Position numbers and translations under genes: made by a program. Source: Leptodactylus fallax (lineage: Eukaryota > Chordata > Amphibia > Anura > Leptodactylidae). Taken from it: a stretch of DNA of 64,000 bases. Below, piece by piece: positions 12,033 to 24,830 of this stretch; the stretch's first letter is position 1, and every line of letters begins with the position of its first letter. The notes under the pieces were generated by a model, which had not been told where the DNA came from, ran no database searches, and saw nothing but the letters and a program-made list of their open reading frames with translations. Location of the stretch: contig CAMRHE010000021.1 of the NCBI GenBank assembly GCA_947044405.1, forward strand, positions 6,246,501 to 6,310,500. The letters are read 5' to 3'.

Positions 12033-12349
12033 GGCCAGGGGCCCCCTGTGGCATAAAACGTCGCGGAGGAAACTCCACGGCAAAAACCGCAGCACTTTAC
12101 AGCTCTTGCAAAGTGGATGGAATTCTAGTGAATCCCATCCACACATTGCAGAAAAATACGTGCAGCGGAAATGCTGTGATTTCCAAAACTGTTGAGTTTT
12201 TGGTAATCGCAGCATGTCAATTATACCTACGGAAATTCCAGCAGTTTCCCATTAGATATAATTGAAGCAGAAAGTCCGCAGAGGAAAATTCTGTGCACTT
12301 GCTGTGAAAAGCGCTTTTTTGCTGCTGCCCACTACATGGGGCCTTAGCC
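12033..12349. repeat. GGCC-ended MITE with TTA target duplication
   Basis: Termini GGCCAGGGGCCCC and GGGGCCTTAGCC are inverted, with TTA at 12030-12032 and 12350-12352. Length is 317 bp. The interior has complementary GCGG/CCGC-rich blocks and the 'ATTATACCTACGG' motif shared by the family. The TWA duplication suggests PIF/Harbinger ancestry. Confidence 0.7.
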
Positions 12350-12353
12350 TTAA

Positions 12354-12691
12354 AGAGTTTTGTTACGGGCTTTTGAGATTGATGACCCATCCTTCAGATA
12401 GGTCATAGTTAAAGATGGGCAGGGATCCGACACCTAGGACTATGTCAGCAGATCTTGAACTAAAAACGGGCAACATGACGAACTTGATGTCACATGGCCT
12501 TTTTGCAGTTCAGTCCCAACTGTACTGACTCTGTGCTTGATTTTCAGCAAAGAGGCCAAGTGCTCATCTGAACACTGCGATCTTTTGAAACAATTGATCC
12601 GTAGGGGTACGATGTGTCTGACCCCCCCCCCCATCGATCTTCAATTGATGACCTATCCAAAACATAAGTCTTCAAAGCCCAGAAAATCCCT
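12354..12691. repeat. TTAA-flanked element beside the preceding MITE
   Basis: TTAA lies at 12350-12353 and 12692-12695, with ends AGAGTTTTGTTACGGGC and GCCCAGAAAATCCCT. The left TTAA overlaps the TTA duplication of the neighbouring MITE. The arms contain 'GATGACC(C/T)ATCC' and its inverted partner. Related copies with the 'GATAGGTCAT' motif lie at 43863-44130 and 62797-63196. Confidence 0.6.
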
Positions 12692-13157
12692 TTAACAAGA
12701 TAACATTCAGCATCTGTCCCATGGTGATACGTGTTAATGACTGAAATACCCCTTTTTAAAGTGGTTCTCAGTTTTGTAGGTATCCTTGATATTAAATTGA
12801 TCAGAAAGTGTCCCTATGCTGAAACGTCCAGCAGTTAGTCCCATTTTATTTACTTATTTTGTAATCTACTTTAGCCTATCTAACTTCCTTTCGATAAGAA
12901 ATAGGCTATAAAGTTCCCACTAGCAATGCTCTAAACATTGCCAGGGAGAGTCTTTCATACACCTGTATTTAATACGGTAGGTAGGATTGTAGCACTTGCC
13001 AAAGGGGCATGATCACCTCAAATGGCTGTATCTCCAGTTTTATACAACATGGTATCAAATGAGAGCTGAGATGCATGCCAAGAATGCAGCACTAGCTACT
13101 GAATATCTGAAGATCTCACTAGTTAAAAACAGTCAGGAATATGGTTTCTTATATTTA

Positions 13158-13524
13158 CAGGTGCATCTCAATAAATTAGAATATCTTTGAAATGTTCATT
13201 CATTTCAGTAATTCAGTAGTACAATTCATAATCAGCGTCTTCCATGATCTTGTGTCCTACTGAACCAGACTGAGGGACCATTTAAAGGCTTAGGAAACCT
13301 TGGCAGGTGACACACTGAATTTACAATACTGAACTTTTTTACAATATTCTGATTTTCTTAGATTTGGGTTTTCATTACCTGTAATCCATAATTTACAGAA
13401 ATAAAACACTTGAAATAGAACACTCTGTGTGTAAAGAATCTAGAAACTATAGGAGGTCACCTTTTTAATTAAATTACTGAAAGAAATAAACGTTTCAAAG
13501 ATATTCTAATTTATTGAGATGCAC
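13158..13524. mobile_element. Deleted Tc1/mariner-type element (MITE)
   Basis: It begins CAGGTGCATCTCAATAAATT after TA and ends AATTTATTGAGATGCAC before TA, giving inverted repeats of about 50 bp or more extending through AGAATATCTTTGAAA. Length is 367 bp, with no transposase left. Confidence 0.8.
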
Positions 13525-13525
13525 T

Positions 13526-13528
<3 letters not shown>

Positions 13529-13576
<48 letters not shown>

Positions 13577-13583
13577 ATCTATC
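13529..13583. repeat. (GT)n(AT)n(TCTA)n microsatellite
   Basis: Runs of GT, then AT, then ATCT units directly follow the Tc1-type MITE. Confidence 0.95.
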
Positions 13584-13979
13584 TATCATCAACTGCATAT
13601 GAAGCTCAAATACTCGACTGTGCCTTTTATCTTGTGATCTCTCGGGGTATTTTATAACTAATAATTCAATCTTGGTATCCTAGGAAAGCTGAGATTCTCC
13701 CTATGATACCAAAACCATTTTTCTAGGTAGTATAACACTGGAGATACAGCCATTAGAAGAGACCTCCCCCCTCTTTTGCAGAAGCTATAGCTCTCCATAT
13801 TCACAATACAAATGTGTATGGAGTTACAGCTCAGTAAGAGAATTGCTATGGAGAATTTTAGATCCTGTTTTCTATTAAAATGAAGTAAGATAGCTTAATT
13901 AAGTATATTACAAAAATGTTAACCAAACACCCCCCAACACAATAGCGAAAAAAAGGGGGCAGTTAAAGTTTAACTCTAA

Positions 13980-14228
13980 CGCTAGGTACACACTAGGTTC
14001 TGCATGGGTACCTGAAAGACTAAGACCGTGTCCGCTTAAAAAGCAGTTACCCACGTAAACCTGTAGACCCCATAGACTATAATGGGGTCCGCCAAGTTTT
14101 TGCTGGTTTTATACTGAAACCAGTGGAGAGAAAAGTGCTCCTTGCAGGACTTTTCTCTCTGCCAACTTTAAGCACATTCTGCGGTGAAGTGTCCTATGGA
14201 GACTCCAACGCAGGTGTGAATCCAGCCT
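13980..14228. repeat. 'GGTTCACA/GGTACACA' inverted-repeat element
   Basis: The left end GCTAGGTACACACTAGG and the right end GCAGGTGTGAATCCAGCC are imperfectly inverted, and the interior repeats GAGAGAAAAGT and ACTTTTCTCTC as complementary arms. TAA/TTA flank the ends. Same family as 3078-3298. Confidence 0.55.
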
Positions 14229-14858
14229 TATCTGTACGTACATCGCAGTAAATGCTCAACTACCCTGCAGCGACACCACAGGAGAAATTAGGCATTACAC
14301 AGTGCCCACTGAAATCAATCCGTTCAGATCATTATAACGAAATCTAGAAAAGGTAGGATATGGCGAGCACGCATTCAGCGCAAAATGTAATACATCAACA
14401 AATAGCAGTTTACATCACAGAAGGGTGTAAAGCGGTTAACCAGACTTACCTCTTAAGTTTCATTTCATTCAGAATGCCAAGCTTCTTTTCCAGTCCTGGC
14501 CATCTTGTAGATGGGGTTATCCTCATGGTTTGTCATTTACCAGTAGTGGCGATTCCATTCCAAATTGTAAAATAGTGTGGCACATCTCGTGAGTCGGCAC
14601 ATCTCGTGAGTCTACACATTTGAATTGGCATCACTGGCCCCTCCAGAACAGGAGAAAGAGCTTGGCATTCAGAGTCCAGGCCAACCTGGAAAGTATTCTT
14701 GGTTAATCCAATGAACCCCTTCTGTGATGTAAACTGGTAATGATGATTTTCGTTTTTGCTGACTTGTGAATTAAATAAATTCTTGCTATATGTGGTCTTT
14801 TCTGTATCTTTGTGTTTCCTGCTCACCCCACCCCGCCCCCGGTAAGAGGATATTTTAA

Positions 14859-15294
14859 GTGAACCTGTTAGTTGTTTTTTTCCACCCTAAACTTATCCCT
14901 GAGTCAAGTAATGACCTTCCCTATGGTGCTCCTCACTAAGCTTTCTGTTGCTGAAATGTCATGTTATAAGCTTTGAAAACCTTTTGGTTGGTATATTCAA
15001 ATTTACCTTAACTAGTCACAGGGGACAGGAGCAGCTTCATCTAGTCACGCAGTCATTTCGCTAGGTCACCCCCTGTGTGGCGTGACTGGCATGTCTATCA
15101 CTATCTGGCATCAGCCTAATACTCTACCTAACTGCCGGCCCCACACCCTGTGACTAGTTAAGGTAAATTTGCATATGCTAGTGTAAGGGCTTAAAAGCTT
15201 ATAACTTGAAATGTTAGTGAGGGACATCATAGGAAAGGTCATTACTTGATTCTGCAGCCAGATTAGGGTGGAAAATCCACCTGACAGGTTCCTT
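14859..15294. repeat. Fold-back element with TTAA duplication
   Basis: TTAA at 14855-14858 and 15295-15298. Arms GTGAACCTGTTAG...CCTTAACTAGTCACAGGG and CCCTGTGACTAGTTAAGG...CTGACAGGTTCC are long, imperfect reverse complements. Non-coding. Confidence 0.75.
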
Positions 15295-16820
15295 TTAAGC
15301 AATCACTAGACAAAAAGGGTCAAGTGTTTGTGCCTGTATGGCTATAATGTGCACACCGACCTGCTCAGTGTCTCAGTACTACCTGTGTGGTACATACTTG
15401 CTTCAATGTTTGAGTTTGGTGTCCTACATTTATTGATTTCTCTTTTGAATGATGGACATGACATGAGTGAGAGATGCTCTTTGTAGATTTGAGTATCCTA
15501 AGGACCCCCCCTTCCCCTACTAACTCTGAATAAGGTGATTTAAAAAAAAAAAACGCACCCAGATAAAAATGGCGGATTGCTGTAAAACATTGTAGGCAGA
15601 TATATAAATGAGTACAGGTCTGGTCTGATTAGACACAGGGTTTTGCCACAAGAGGGTGTAAGTTTTCTACTAGAAAAGTTCAAACTGGGTCACCTGACTG
15701 ACAGACCCGCTAGGCCTTATAATTTACCAATTATTTTCTTAAATTGATCCACCCAAAACATCTAAATGGCCAAGGATAATGGGTAGAAAAGTTTGTTCAT
15801 GTCTATTTTTCTTAGCAAGTCTCCCTGACTAATCTAGAATATTGCCTAATCCAGCATGTATCAGGCAACACTAACTACTCTTTACTGATTTTTTTAAGAT
15901 GATGGTAGGCAGAATCTGAAAGTCCAACTAGTGGAGATGTGCACCACATCCCAGCCACGGTGGGGCATCCTTGACTGTTTTGGCTTGTTTCTCCTACCGT
16001 ATGTTGCTGGAGTAGACAAAAAAAAAAAAACTGCGGATACCTGGATTGGCAAGGACTATGTGGATGACACTATAGGGTGAATTGACGTGAATGCTACATC
16101 ACCCTGAGCAGAGGCTGTGTTTTCAACTTCACCCATTTGATGGAAATTGTAAGTGGCTACAGGGTTAGGAGACCAGTGTATTGGTGACCTGCAATTTCTA
16201 TAGGGGAAAGCGTGGATGCCTCTTCTGGCTTGCAAGTGACAGAGTAATTCTGTTACAGAGCATTGACCGTACTGGGGAGAAAAAAAGGATTCAGACGACA
16301 ACTTAAATATACATGAATAGCTTTGTGTAGCCTCAGCCTTCATTATTATACTGTGTGCTCGCTGCTCACAATACAGTGCAGAGCGCAGTAGACACTGCTG
16401 TATCGAGTAACAAGAATGTTCATTTAAGAGGAGCCTCACACAATAATGGTCTTTCATTTTGGGGACTGTTAGCATTGCAGCCCCCCCCCCCTCCTTCCCC
16501 AAAGGGTTGTTCTTTTCAGTTGTTTCTTATTTATATTTGTTTCTGGGAAAGATGGTTGTCAATCCACATGTCTGTTATTGATGGGGTTGTCTGGCCACAT
16601 AAAATTTAAAAAATGCTTTAAAACAACTACTCTCGTTCCATAGTGTCCCAGGTTCTCCACCAGTTTCTGTACTTTCAAGTCTCAGATGACACAAAAATGT
16701 AACCACCCAACCAGTCGCTGGCTGCGGAGGTGACTCTCTGCAGCCAGTGATTGACTTTCCATGTCAGGGGGTGACCTAGGAAGTGCTGGAAGGTCGATAA
16801 TATTTCTTTTATTATTTTAA

Positions 16821-17276
16821 AGGGAGTCTATTGAACTATAAGCACAGATAGCCGGGGTTGACACTTTATTCTGATAACTGCTTGTAGCCTCCTTTTCTGA
16901 GATATTTGGTTTCTTCGTGGTATGTTAATAAGCCATTTGGTGCAACAAGGGTGGCTCCATTGCTCTGATGGCACCATAGAGCTACCTCCCTGCTATGATT
17001 CACAATGCCCAAGCAGTGTACATGCCCCAGGAGAGACTGAGTACTCATTTTTATTCGCGTAAACTTCCTTCTCATCTCTTCTTTTCTTTTCTTATGACTG
17101 TGCTTATAGTTCAACAGACTTTTCTGGAGACAAGTCCCAATTTGAATAACCCCAATCCTCCAGCACTTCCTTGGTCCTCCATGAGTCTCTGTACTTCCTG
17201 GTCCAGGCTAACATGGACAGGTAACTACTCAGTCAGTCAGTAGTTTAGCAGGGCAAGTTCTGGCGACAGATTCCCT
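16821..17276. repeat. TTAA-flanked fold-back element
   Basis: TTAA at 16817-16820 and 17277-17280, with termini AGGGAGTCT and AGATTCCCT. An inner arm TTGAACTATAAGCACA (about 16832) is complementary to TGTGCTTATAGTTCAA (about 17099). Confidence 0.65.
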
Positions 17277-17842
17277 TTAAAAAATTCTTCAGACTCCTGG
17301 AGGGTAAATTTTGCTTAGTTTACCTAGTACTAGGAAGTGACGACTGCATTGTGAAAAACTTTCCAGGAGGATGACAGCTGGATATATATTTACTGTTGAA
17401 TGTTGCATATAAGAGGGAAATAAATGGGTATATGGAAACCATTGTAACAGATAGATAGATAGATATTTTTTTTTTTTTTCTCTTAATAAATTTAAAGTGT
17501 TTTTTCAGGATAAATTGAAAAGCCACCGGTGGCCACAGGAGGTGTAAATTTAAAAAAAAAAAAAGTTAAAACTCCCCTACCTCCATTCAGGCGGCACATC
17601 TTCTGATGAGGCTCTTGTCACTGCGGTGGCCTGTCACTTGTGTGGTACTGGTGACATATTGGATCACTAAGGCCATTGATTATCTGTAGCAGTCACGCGA
17701 GCATCAGCACTTGACTCAGCAATTGAGGGAACGAGGGACACACTGACTGAATGGAGGACTTGGGGGGAAGGTGAGTACAACTTTTTTATATTTTACACCT
17801 TCCACAGGCACTAGTGGGTTTTCTTCCTGAAAAATTCTTTAA

Positions 17843-18294
17843 AGAGGACCTTTCACATTCTCATGAATTCAATGCACTGTCGGCTTTCCCATTATGTGCC
17901 ATGGGGCTGGAGATATCCGGGGTCTTAGTTACATCGTTCACCGTCAGAAGGGCGTTTCTGACAGTCTAGCTGCGCTGTGAGGAACACCCTCCCTGACTGT
18001 ACTAGTCCATAGACTTGTACTGGGGGGGGGGGGCGTGTTCCTCACAGCTCAGCGTCATCACTGGGCTGTAAGGAACGCCCCCCCCCCCCCCCAGTACAGT
18101 GCTATGGAGGAATACTGTCAGGGAGGGCATTCCTAACAGCGCAGCTAGACTGTCAGAAATGCCCTTCTGATGGAGAACAGTGTAACTAAGACCCCGGATA
18201 GCTCCAGCCCCGGGCACATACCGGGAAAGCCGGTAGTGCGTTGAATTCAGCGGTATGTAAAACAGCATATACATGAGGACATGGAAGGTCCTCT
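17843..18294. repeat. TTAA-flanked palindromic element
   Basis: TTAA at 17839-17842 and 18295-18298, termini AGAGGACCTTTC and GGAAGGTCCTCT. Arms of about 200 bp (TTGAATTCA/TGAATTCAA, GGGCGTTTCTGACAGTCTAG and its inverse) meet around G- and C-runs at 18020-18035 and 18075-18091. ORFs through it are artefacts. Confidence 0.75.
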
Positions 18295-18491
18295 TTAAGC
18301 AACTTTGTGAGTTTTTGTTAAATAAATGTTAAAGCTAAATAATTGTTCATAGTAAACAAGTGATAATCTTTCCCTTACAGTTTTTCAGATTGTGGTATTT
18401 TCTGTCTTTGTTAGGGGCACACAGTCTGTGGAGAATGCAGGGGGTTGCTCTCCTTCTGATATACTCACTCTAGGCTGGTGGGAGGGCGTAA

Positions 18492-18988
18492 AGGGGTATT
18501 CCCACGAACATAGCCATTTTTAAATTTGTAGATAATTAAAAGTTAGACTTTTTTGCAAATATAAGTAATTAAATATTTTGCACAGTTTTAAAGAATTTCT
18601 CTAAATATCTTGTAGTCACAAGTTGTTGTTTTGATCGGTTGTCAGTGGATACGACCATGAATGCAGGAACTTTCTAATGTCAGAAAATCAGCCAGGATTT
18701 CCTTATTGTGTCCGGGATATCTTCTCATACATGTAGTGTCCCTGTCTGATAACCTGTCCACAATAAGAAAATCATGGCTGAGTTCCTGACAAGTCCTAGA
18801 CCATAGAAAGTTTCTGCATTTGTGGTCGTATCCATTGGCAACCGATCAAGACAACAGAAAGTCACCACTAAAATGGTTACAGAAAATCTTTAAAACTCTG
18901 CAGAATTTTAATTACTTATATTTGCAAAAATGTTTAACTTTTAATTAGCTACAAATATAGATATGATTATGTTCATGGGAATACCCCT
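18492..18988. repeat. Fold-back element, TTAA-type
   Basis: Ends AGGGGTATTCCCACGAACAT and ATGTTCATGGGAATACCCCT are inverted. TTAA follows the right end and the left flank is GTAA. Arms of about 220 bp meet around 18720-18770. Confidence 0.75.
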
Positions 18989-20273
18989 TTAAGGGTTTAA
19001 TCCTGGCAAACGGTTGAGGCTTAATGATATTTTCTCCTATTGCAGACAACAGGGAGGCTCCTGCTTCAGTTAGTTGTCTTACAGTCTATCAGAGGACAGT
19101 AAGGATGGGGAGTGGGGCATGGCTTCTCTCCTGGCACACAGAAGATAATCCTGTAGCTGTTTCTATATGTAATATGATGTAAAGTGTGATCAAAAAGAAA
19201 AAGATGAAGGGTGGAAGTGCTAGGGTATATGTTCTTTTGTGCATTTTCTGAGTTTATTGTTCCTTTAAAAATATATCCAACAGTTGTGTACTTTAGAGCT
19301 CTCTTGCAGGCGACAAACAAATTCTATGTTTCGTCCTGCAGTCACATTCTTTTCTATCTGCTTTCTACTTTAACCTATTTGAATGTGGACTGCAGCTTCT
19401 TTGTGTTCACAGCTAGTTAAAATGGTGCAGCTAGTGAGTTATTGGTATTACTGATCTCATTTAAATGAATGGCCATCCATGTCCAGAGACTCTTATTGTT
19501 AGCAGCTTGCTGTCCTGGCTAGTAGAGGAGGGTTTTGAAGGGAGTCCCTTTATGATGTGCCCTAATGGGACATCTGTAAAGGTGTGAGATGACCCCTTTT
19601 ACTTTTGAGTTCATTCTTATCCTTGCTATACTAGTAACCAGCTGCATATATGTAAACAAGGGCAGGTGGATATATAGAGCCAAGGGTTTGTTCAGAAATG
19701 ACACCTGATAAAGTAGGAGTGGACAGGTCCCAGGAACTAGGTTGCTAATTCATCTAGGAATTTTCATGCAGATGCCACACAGAGTGGTCTAGTTGGCTAC
19801 TAAGCCCACTGTTAACAGATAATCTTTCTAGCATGGAGCACATGTTTTAGTAATATGAGTAAGATTGCTAACAGACTTTTACTGAAAGCATTACCTATGA
19901 ACATTATTTATGAAATAAATTTATTTTCCCTACCTTCTGTTTTCTCCCTGCCGCACCCCCAGGGTCCATACTCCGATGGTTCCACGCTGCACTCCGCTCC
20001 TCTTCCGCTCAACCTGTTTGAATTGCTGAGTTGGTATTGTATGACCCTCCCCTGTCAAGTTCCCATTCACCTGAACAGAAGGCTTTGTGGGGAGGGGCAT
20101 CACCTTTTTGTGAGCCTGATTCAAGCAGGGGAAGGTTGTAGAGGAGAGTGTCGTGTAACTTGGAACCGATGGACTTCTTGGAGACACTGTCAGACCTGGC
20201 AAATGAAAAATTGAAGGTAAGGAAGTGATTTTTAGTCTTGGTGGAGGGCATAAACCACTTTGTGTTCTTAGAG

Positions 20274-20385
20274 CAGTGGTCTGCAAATGATGACTCTGCA
20301 GCTTTTGTGAAACTACTCTGTCTCTTTTGGATCATGCTGGAAGTTGTAGTCTAATAGCTACAAAGCCACTAATTGCAGACCACTG
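20274..20385. mobile_element. hAT-type MITE, 8-bp target duplication
   Basis: Termini CAGTGGTCTGCAAA and TTGCAGACCACTG are inverted. The flanking octamers are TCTTAGAG (20266-20273) and TCTTAGAT (20386-20393), 7 of 8 identical. At 112 bp it is far too short to code for transposase. Confidence 0.85.
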
Positions 20386-21812
20386 TCTTAGATCATTGAT
20401 ACTTACCTTGTGCTGTAATATTCTTACCTTTACCTATCGCATTGGCAGTGCATTACAGTACAGTAGCCTTTGCTGTTCTCGCATGGCTCTTTAAGGCTGG
20501 CTGTACACAGCTTGATTTTATGTCCTGTAAATGTAAGTGTTTAGTGAATGCCCACAGACGCAGCACAGGAGTGTGGAAGTGAGGGCCTGCTGGATGATTT
20601 GAAAGTCTGTCCTATTGTTGTCTATGCCAGTTGGTGGGCATGCCATCAACATTAGAATTTGTGAGGCGGCTCAGTGATTCCCCTTCCCCAGCCTGAAGGT
20701 TACAAGGGTTCACACCTGAGGGATAGAAGACACACAGGTTATGTACTGTTTGTATAAGGAGGTGTGACACAGTTTCCATGGACACTGATCTATAATGACC
20801 AGAGCTGCTGTTCCTGGAACAAAAAAAATCCTGTCGGTGTCGTTCATTGACTGGTATTATCTAACATTCCACATGTAATGTGCACTGCAGCACATGCTGG
20901 ACTGTGTGTATGGAGTCTCAGTCATTTTATCCCCTTTTGTTATGCAGATTGACTGATATTTCACGTTGGGGAGAGGCTGACTGTGCACCTCCATGATCAC
21001 GAATTTCTCTCACAGACCTCAAGGAACGTACAGATGTAGCAGAGTTAAGCGGATTATGTGTTACAGCTTATAGTGGTAGCACAATATATGGCCTTTTCTA
21101 TGTCTCTCAGTAAACCTACATAGTTAAGGGGTTTTCTAGGAGTCATATGACTATACCCAGAGCATGTTGTCATTGGGTCAAAATATGCAACTTAAAATGT
21201 AAAAACCCAAAATGCTGTGTATGTAGACGTTTTTAAACTTTATAGCTGAAAAAATAGTAGAAAAAAGTGAGCAGCACAAATAAAAAATAAAATAGCTACA
21301 AAATACATATTAAAAATGCTGTGTATAAACTAATCAGACAAAAGAAGGAAGATGGCTGCCCTCCTGGTTGTGGGGGCCCTCTTCGTCTGCTTGTTGTTAT
21401 TAGCTGTGTACTTTGTCTACTTAAGTCATGGCTGCAGCCACACACAGACTTCTGCGGATGTGCGCGGCAAGTACTTGCCACCATTTACAGGTCATGCTGG
21501 CAGGCTCTGCTGCACTACACAGATACTTAGTTCTCTCATACAAATTATGACTGGTTGCGCCTCATCCCATCAGCCAGTCACAGAGAAAATCTGTTTTGTG
21601 GTGTTTGTTTGTATTTCTTGTTATATATTCTATTTCTGTGACTGGCTGATATTTGATCATGCACATGAGTTCTACCTATGAGTGGGAGCTACAAACTGCA
21701 GTTGTTAAGGTCTAGGACAGTGATGGCTAATCTTTTAAACTTGGTGTGTCAAAATTCGTAAAAAAAACCTAGCTTAACTCGGGTGGTGTGTCACATCCAG
21801 AAATATCCATAA

Positions 21813-21953
21813 TTTCTCGTCTACTTCACTGGGGTACACAGCACCATGGGTATAGACCTGGTCACTAGGAGACAAGACACTAGGAAAAAGCAAAAGCTGT
21901 TGGCTCTGCCTCCAGGCTATACCCTGCCACAGCCACTGTGCATGAATCAGTTT
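21813..21953. repeat. DIRS left inverted terminal repeat
   Basis: It starts TTTCTCGTCTACTTCACTGG and continues to CATGAATCAGTTT. It is the reverse complement of the inner part of the right terminus, including the AAAAAGCAAAAGCTGTTGGC block. Confidence 0.9.
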
Positions 21954-22799
21954 GAAACCTAGTGTCATAGGAGGCAGACACGACCTGACTCAGGTCTTCT
22001 GTCTTGCATCGTTTTTATTTTTACCTTTCTTTCAGGTGCAGGGGGTAGTCAGCGTGTACGCCACACTAGTCATACCCTCCTGCGGGCGCAGCGCTCTGCA
22101 AAGGAGCAGCCTCGCCGGTCACCCAGTCCCCACTCACCATTCGCCGCACCCCCGAAAGCGGCCGGAGTACCTTTGACCCCACTCCCACGTGCGAGGTCCT
22201 ACCAAGGGGGTGACCCTGCGGCGCCTGAAGTCGCCAGACTGGTGAGTATGAGAAGAATAGAAGGCAGGTGAGTAAGTTACCTCAGCCCCTCTCCATCTCC
22301 CCTTCAGGCCCTCTCCACCTCCCCTTCAGGCCCTCTCAGCCCCTTAGTGCCATTTCCCAGGGGGACAATAGTATGGGTCCTGTTTAGGGGGGGGCATCAC
22401 AGGGTTCCCCTGAACTGGGCCTTAAATCTTAGTAAATAAGCCCCTTTTTTCTGGGGCGTTTTTGGGCTTTCTGGTCGCTCCTACCGAGCGGCCCCCGTTG
22501 GGGGGCACCCGGTTCCCCCCCCGCTCGTGTGGGGACCCCCTTTCCTGGCCCCCCGGTACCTTTTCCCAGGCCTCCGCGGAACCTCCGGAGTTCGCGGTCG
22601 CGCCGCGCCGCCAACAGTGCCTCGCGGTCGGCCGCGTTGTACGCGAGTCCGAGGCCTGGCTGGGAACTAGGCCGCAACGGGCCCGTCCCTTTCCCGGGCT
22701 TTTCTGGTACCCAGACTCCGCCTAGGGCCTTCCATTGGCCAGGGGGCTGTCCTGGCAAGCCATCCAGCCTGCCCAGTAGCCACTGAGCCTGTTTTTACC

Positions 22800-24600
22800 A
22801 GGGGAAGAGCTTTGCTCTCCTCATATTCTCAATTTATTTATTTATTGGCTTATTTATTTATTTTTTGGCTTGCTGGGACAGCAGGGATTCTTCCCAGTTC
22901 CCTGGGAGACATTGCACCTGCGGAACCCTTGCTGCAGCAGTTTGTGAGCGGCCATCTTTTGCAGTCTGGTAGGCTAACCCCCTGGGTTACCCTAATTTTC
23001 TTGGGCTCCCCCCTCCGGCCCCTCTGGTTGCGTCACGTTTTTATACGTGCACCCGCTGTATCAAAAACAGTTGCCATGCGGACAGCCCGAGCCCATGTGC
23101 TCTCTCTGCCTTCCGCCTCAGCCAGTCAGTAACCTCCTGGCCCCTCTCCGGTTTTTCCATCCCCCGGATTGGGCGGCCTCCCTAACCTTGGCCATGGTGT
23201 CCTTACCAGACTTAACTAGTCAGTGCTGGAAACTTGGAATGGCTGCTTTCCCAGATCGCCGCTCAGTCGGCTGCTTCTAGGGATCTCCCTGGACACCCTC
23301 ATAGTTCCCGTCGCAGCTCCAGGAGCCTCAAAAGGACCAGGAAGTCTTCCTATGGTTCACGGTCCGCCACCCCTTCCTCTGGGTAATCCCCAGATAGGAA
23401 CTCAGCTCACGGCTCCACTCCGACAGGCGGATACCTCCCTCCCTCTGCTCGGTCTATTTAACTGGGGACGCCTCTGACTCCGACTCGGAGCTTCAGCTAG
23501 GCTCATCTATATCTGCTGCTACGCGGGAGTCATCTATGCGATAGAGACCCTACAGATCTCTGAGGACCCGGACTCATCCTCTCAAGTGGACATCTCTTTC
23601 TGCCACTGGATGTTTGATATCATCTTGAGGGCACAGTGACTTCTCCCTGGACATCCTCTGTCTTCGACTAGGAAATCGGACATCCCTTCCCTTGACCTGT
23701 GTGTCTCCAAGTGGAAGGTGAGCTCGGGCAGTTCTGCCAGGCTATGCTGTGACACACGTCTCTAGCTCTCCCTGGCTGGCAATGATGAACATCCGAGGCA
23801 AGGGAAGCAGGTTGCTCCAGTGGTGCAATCGGTTAGCGCACGGTACTTAGATATCAGTAACTAGTGAGTGCAAGCTGGCCTGTCTTGACATTTTGTCAGC
23901 GAGCCGCCCCATGTGTCCCTTCCTATCACTAAGAGCCTCCCACGGTGGATCCCATGATAGCTAGGCTCTCCAAGGCTTCTAGTCTGCCTTCAGCGGTTTT
24001 TGCCTACCTCAGTGATCCCTCGGAGTGAGATCGGATCGCATCTGTTGTATTGTTTGCAATGCAGAACTGATACATTGCATTGCCCTAAATGCTGGCTATT
24101 GCATTGCTGCAAGAAGGTGGCTTCCCTCACCAGGGTGGCCTTCGTAGTGGCTGGTTTCTCCCTGCGGCTCTCCTTCGCTGCCTCTTGGGTCATCAAGGCC
24201 TTCTTTTCCTGGGCCAAACAGCTTCAGTCAAACCTTCCTGATGCAGTTTCCCTCCAGCCGCTCATCTCTGAGATCCTGAACGCTTCCCAATAACTGGAGA
24301 TGCTTCCCAAATCTGCTAAGGCGGCCGCCAATGCAGTGATTATCTGCCATACCGTTGGGATCCGTTGTGGAATACTGGGTCCGCCTCCAAGAAGGCGAAC
24401 GCAGCCCTTCTCCCTTTCCAGGTCGTCCTGGGCCAAATTTTTTGTTAAGGGCGTCGAGAAGCTTATCCCTGAGGCCACGGCGGAATAGATTCTTCCTCCC
24501 TCAGAGGCGTCCTATGTGTCAGCCGTTCTCCTGCTCCAGAAAGCTTCTTTCAAGTCCAGGCCTCCCTGGCGGTTCTGCACTAGGTCGTCCAGGTCTTCCT
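22800..24600 (+). pseudogene. DIRS gag-like region, degraded
   Basis: This is the expected position of the DIRS first ORF between the left terminus and the reverse transcriptase. It is GC-rich with multiple stops and frame changes. Fragments such as NAVIICHTVGIRC and AKFFVKGVEKLIPE (24300-24488) are the most protein-like pieces. DIRS gag is poorly conserved, so the call rests mainly on position. Confidence 0.5.
23814..23884 (+). pseudogene. tRNA-Ile(UAU)-like pseudogene inside the DIRS element
   Basis: The 5' half, GCTCCAGTGGTGCAATCGG followed by TTAGCGCACGGTACTTA, matches the acceptor, D-arm (A box) and start of the anticodon arm of eukaryotic tRNA-Ile(UAU) at about 35 of 37 positions as I remember that tRNA. 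The anticodon region is scrambled. The 3' part GTGAGTGCAAGCTGG is a mutated T-arm/B box (usually GTGAGTTCGAGCC). It cannot be a functional tRNA. Confidence 0.65.
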
Positions 24601-24830
24601 CTTCCTAGCCTCCTCAGCATGAAGTTTTTTCCCCTCTCTGGGCATCTCAAATGGCGGAACGTCTGGATCCTGGGCCTGAGAGGCGGTGTCGTCCGGCTAC
24701 TCCAGTTTTCGCTGGAGTCTCTTTGCCTTCGCTATGTCGGACAATCCAGGCTGTCTCCAATCTCCAGCGGCAGGTAGTCAGCGTCCCTGTTCCCGTTGCA
24801 GAGTGTATCTGGGGTTACTATTCTTACCTG

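Noticed and set aside
22450..22750. GC/CpG-rich block that could be a promoter island
   Set aside because: It lies inside the DIRS element between its left repeat and gag-like region, and has no associated cellular exon.
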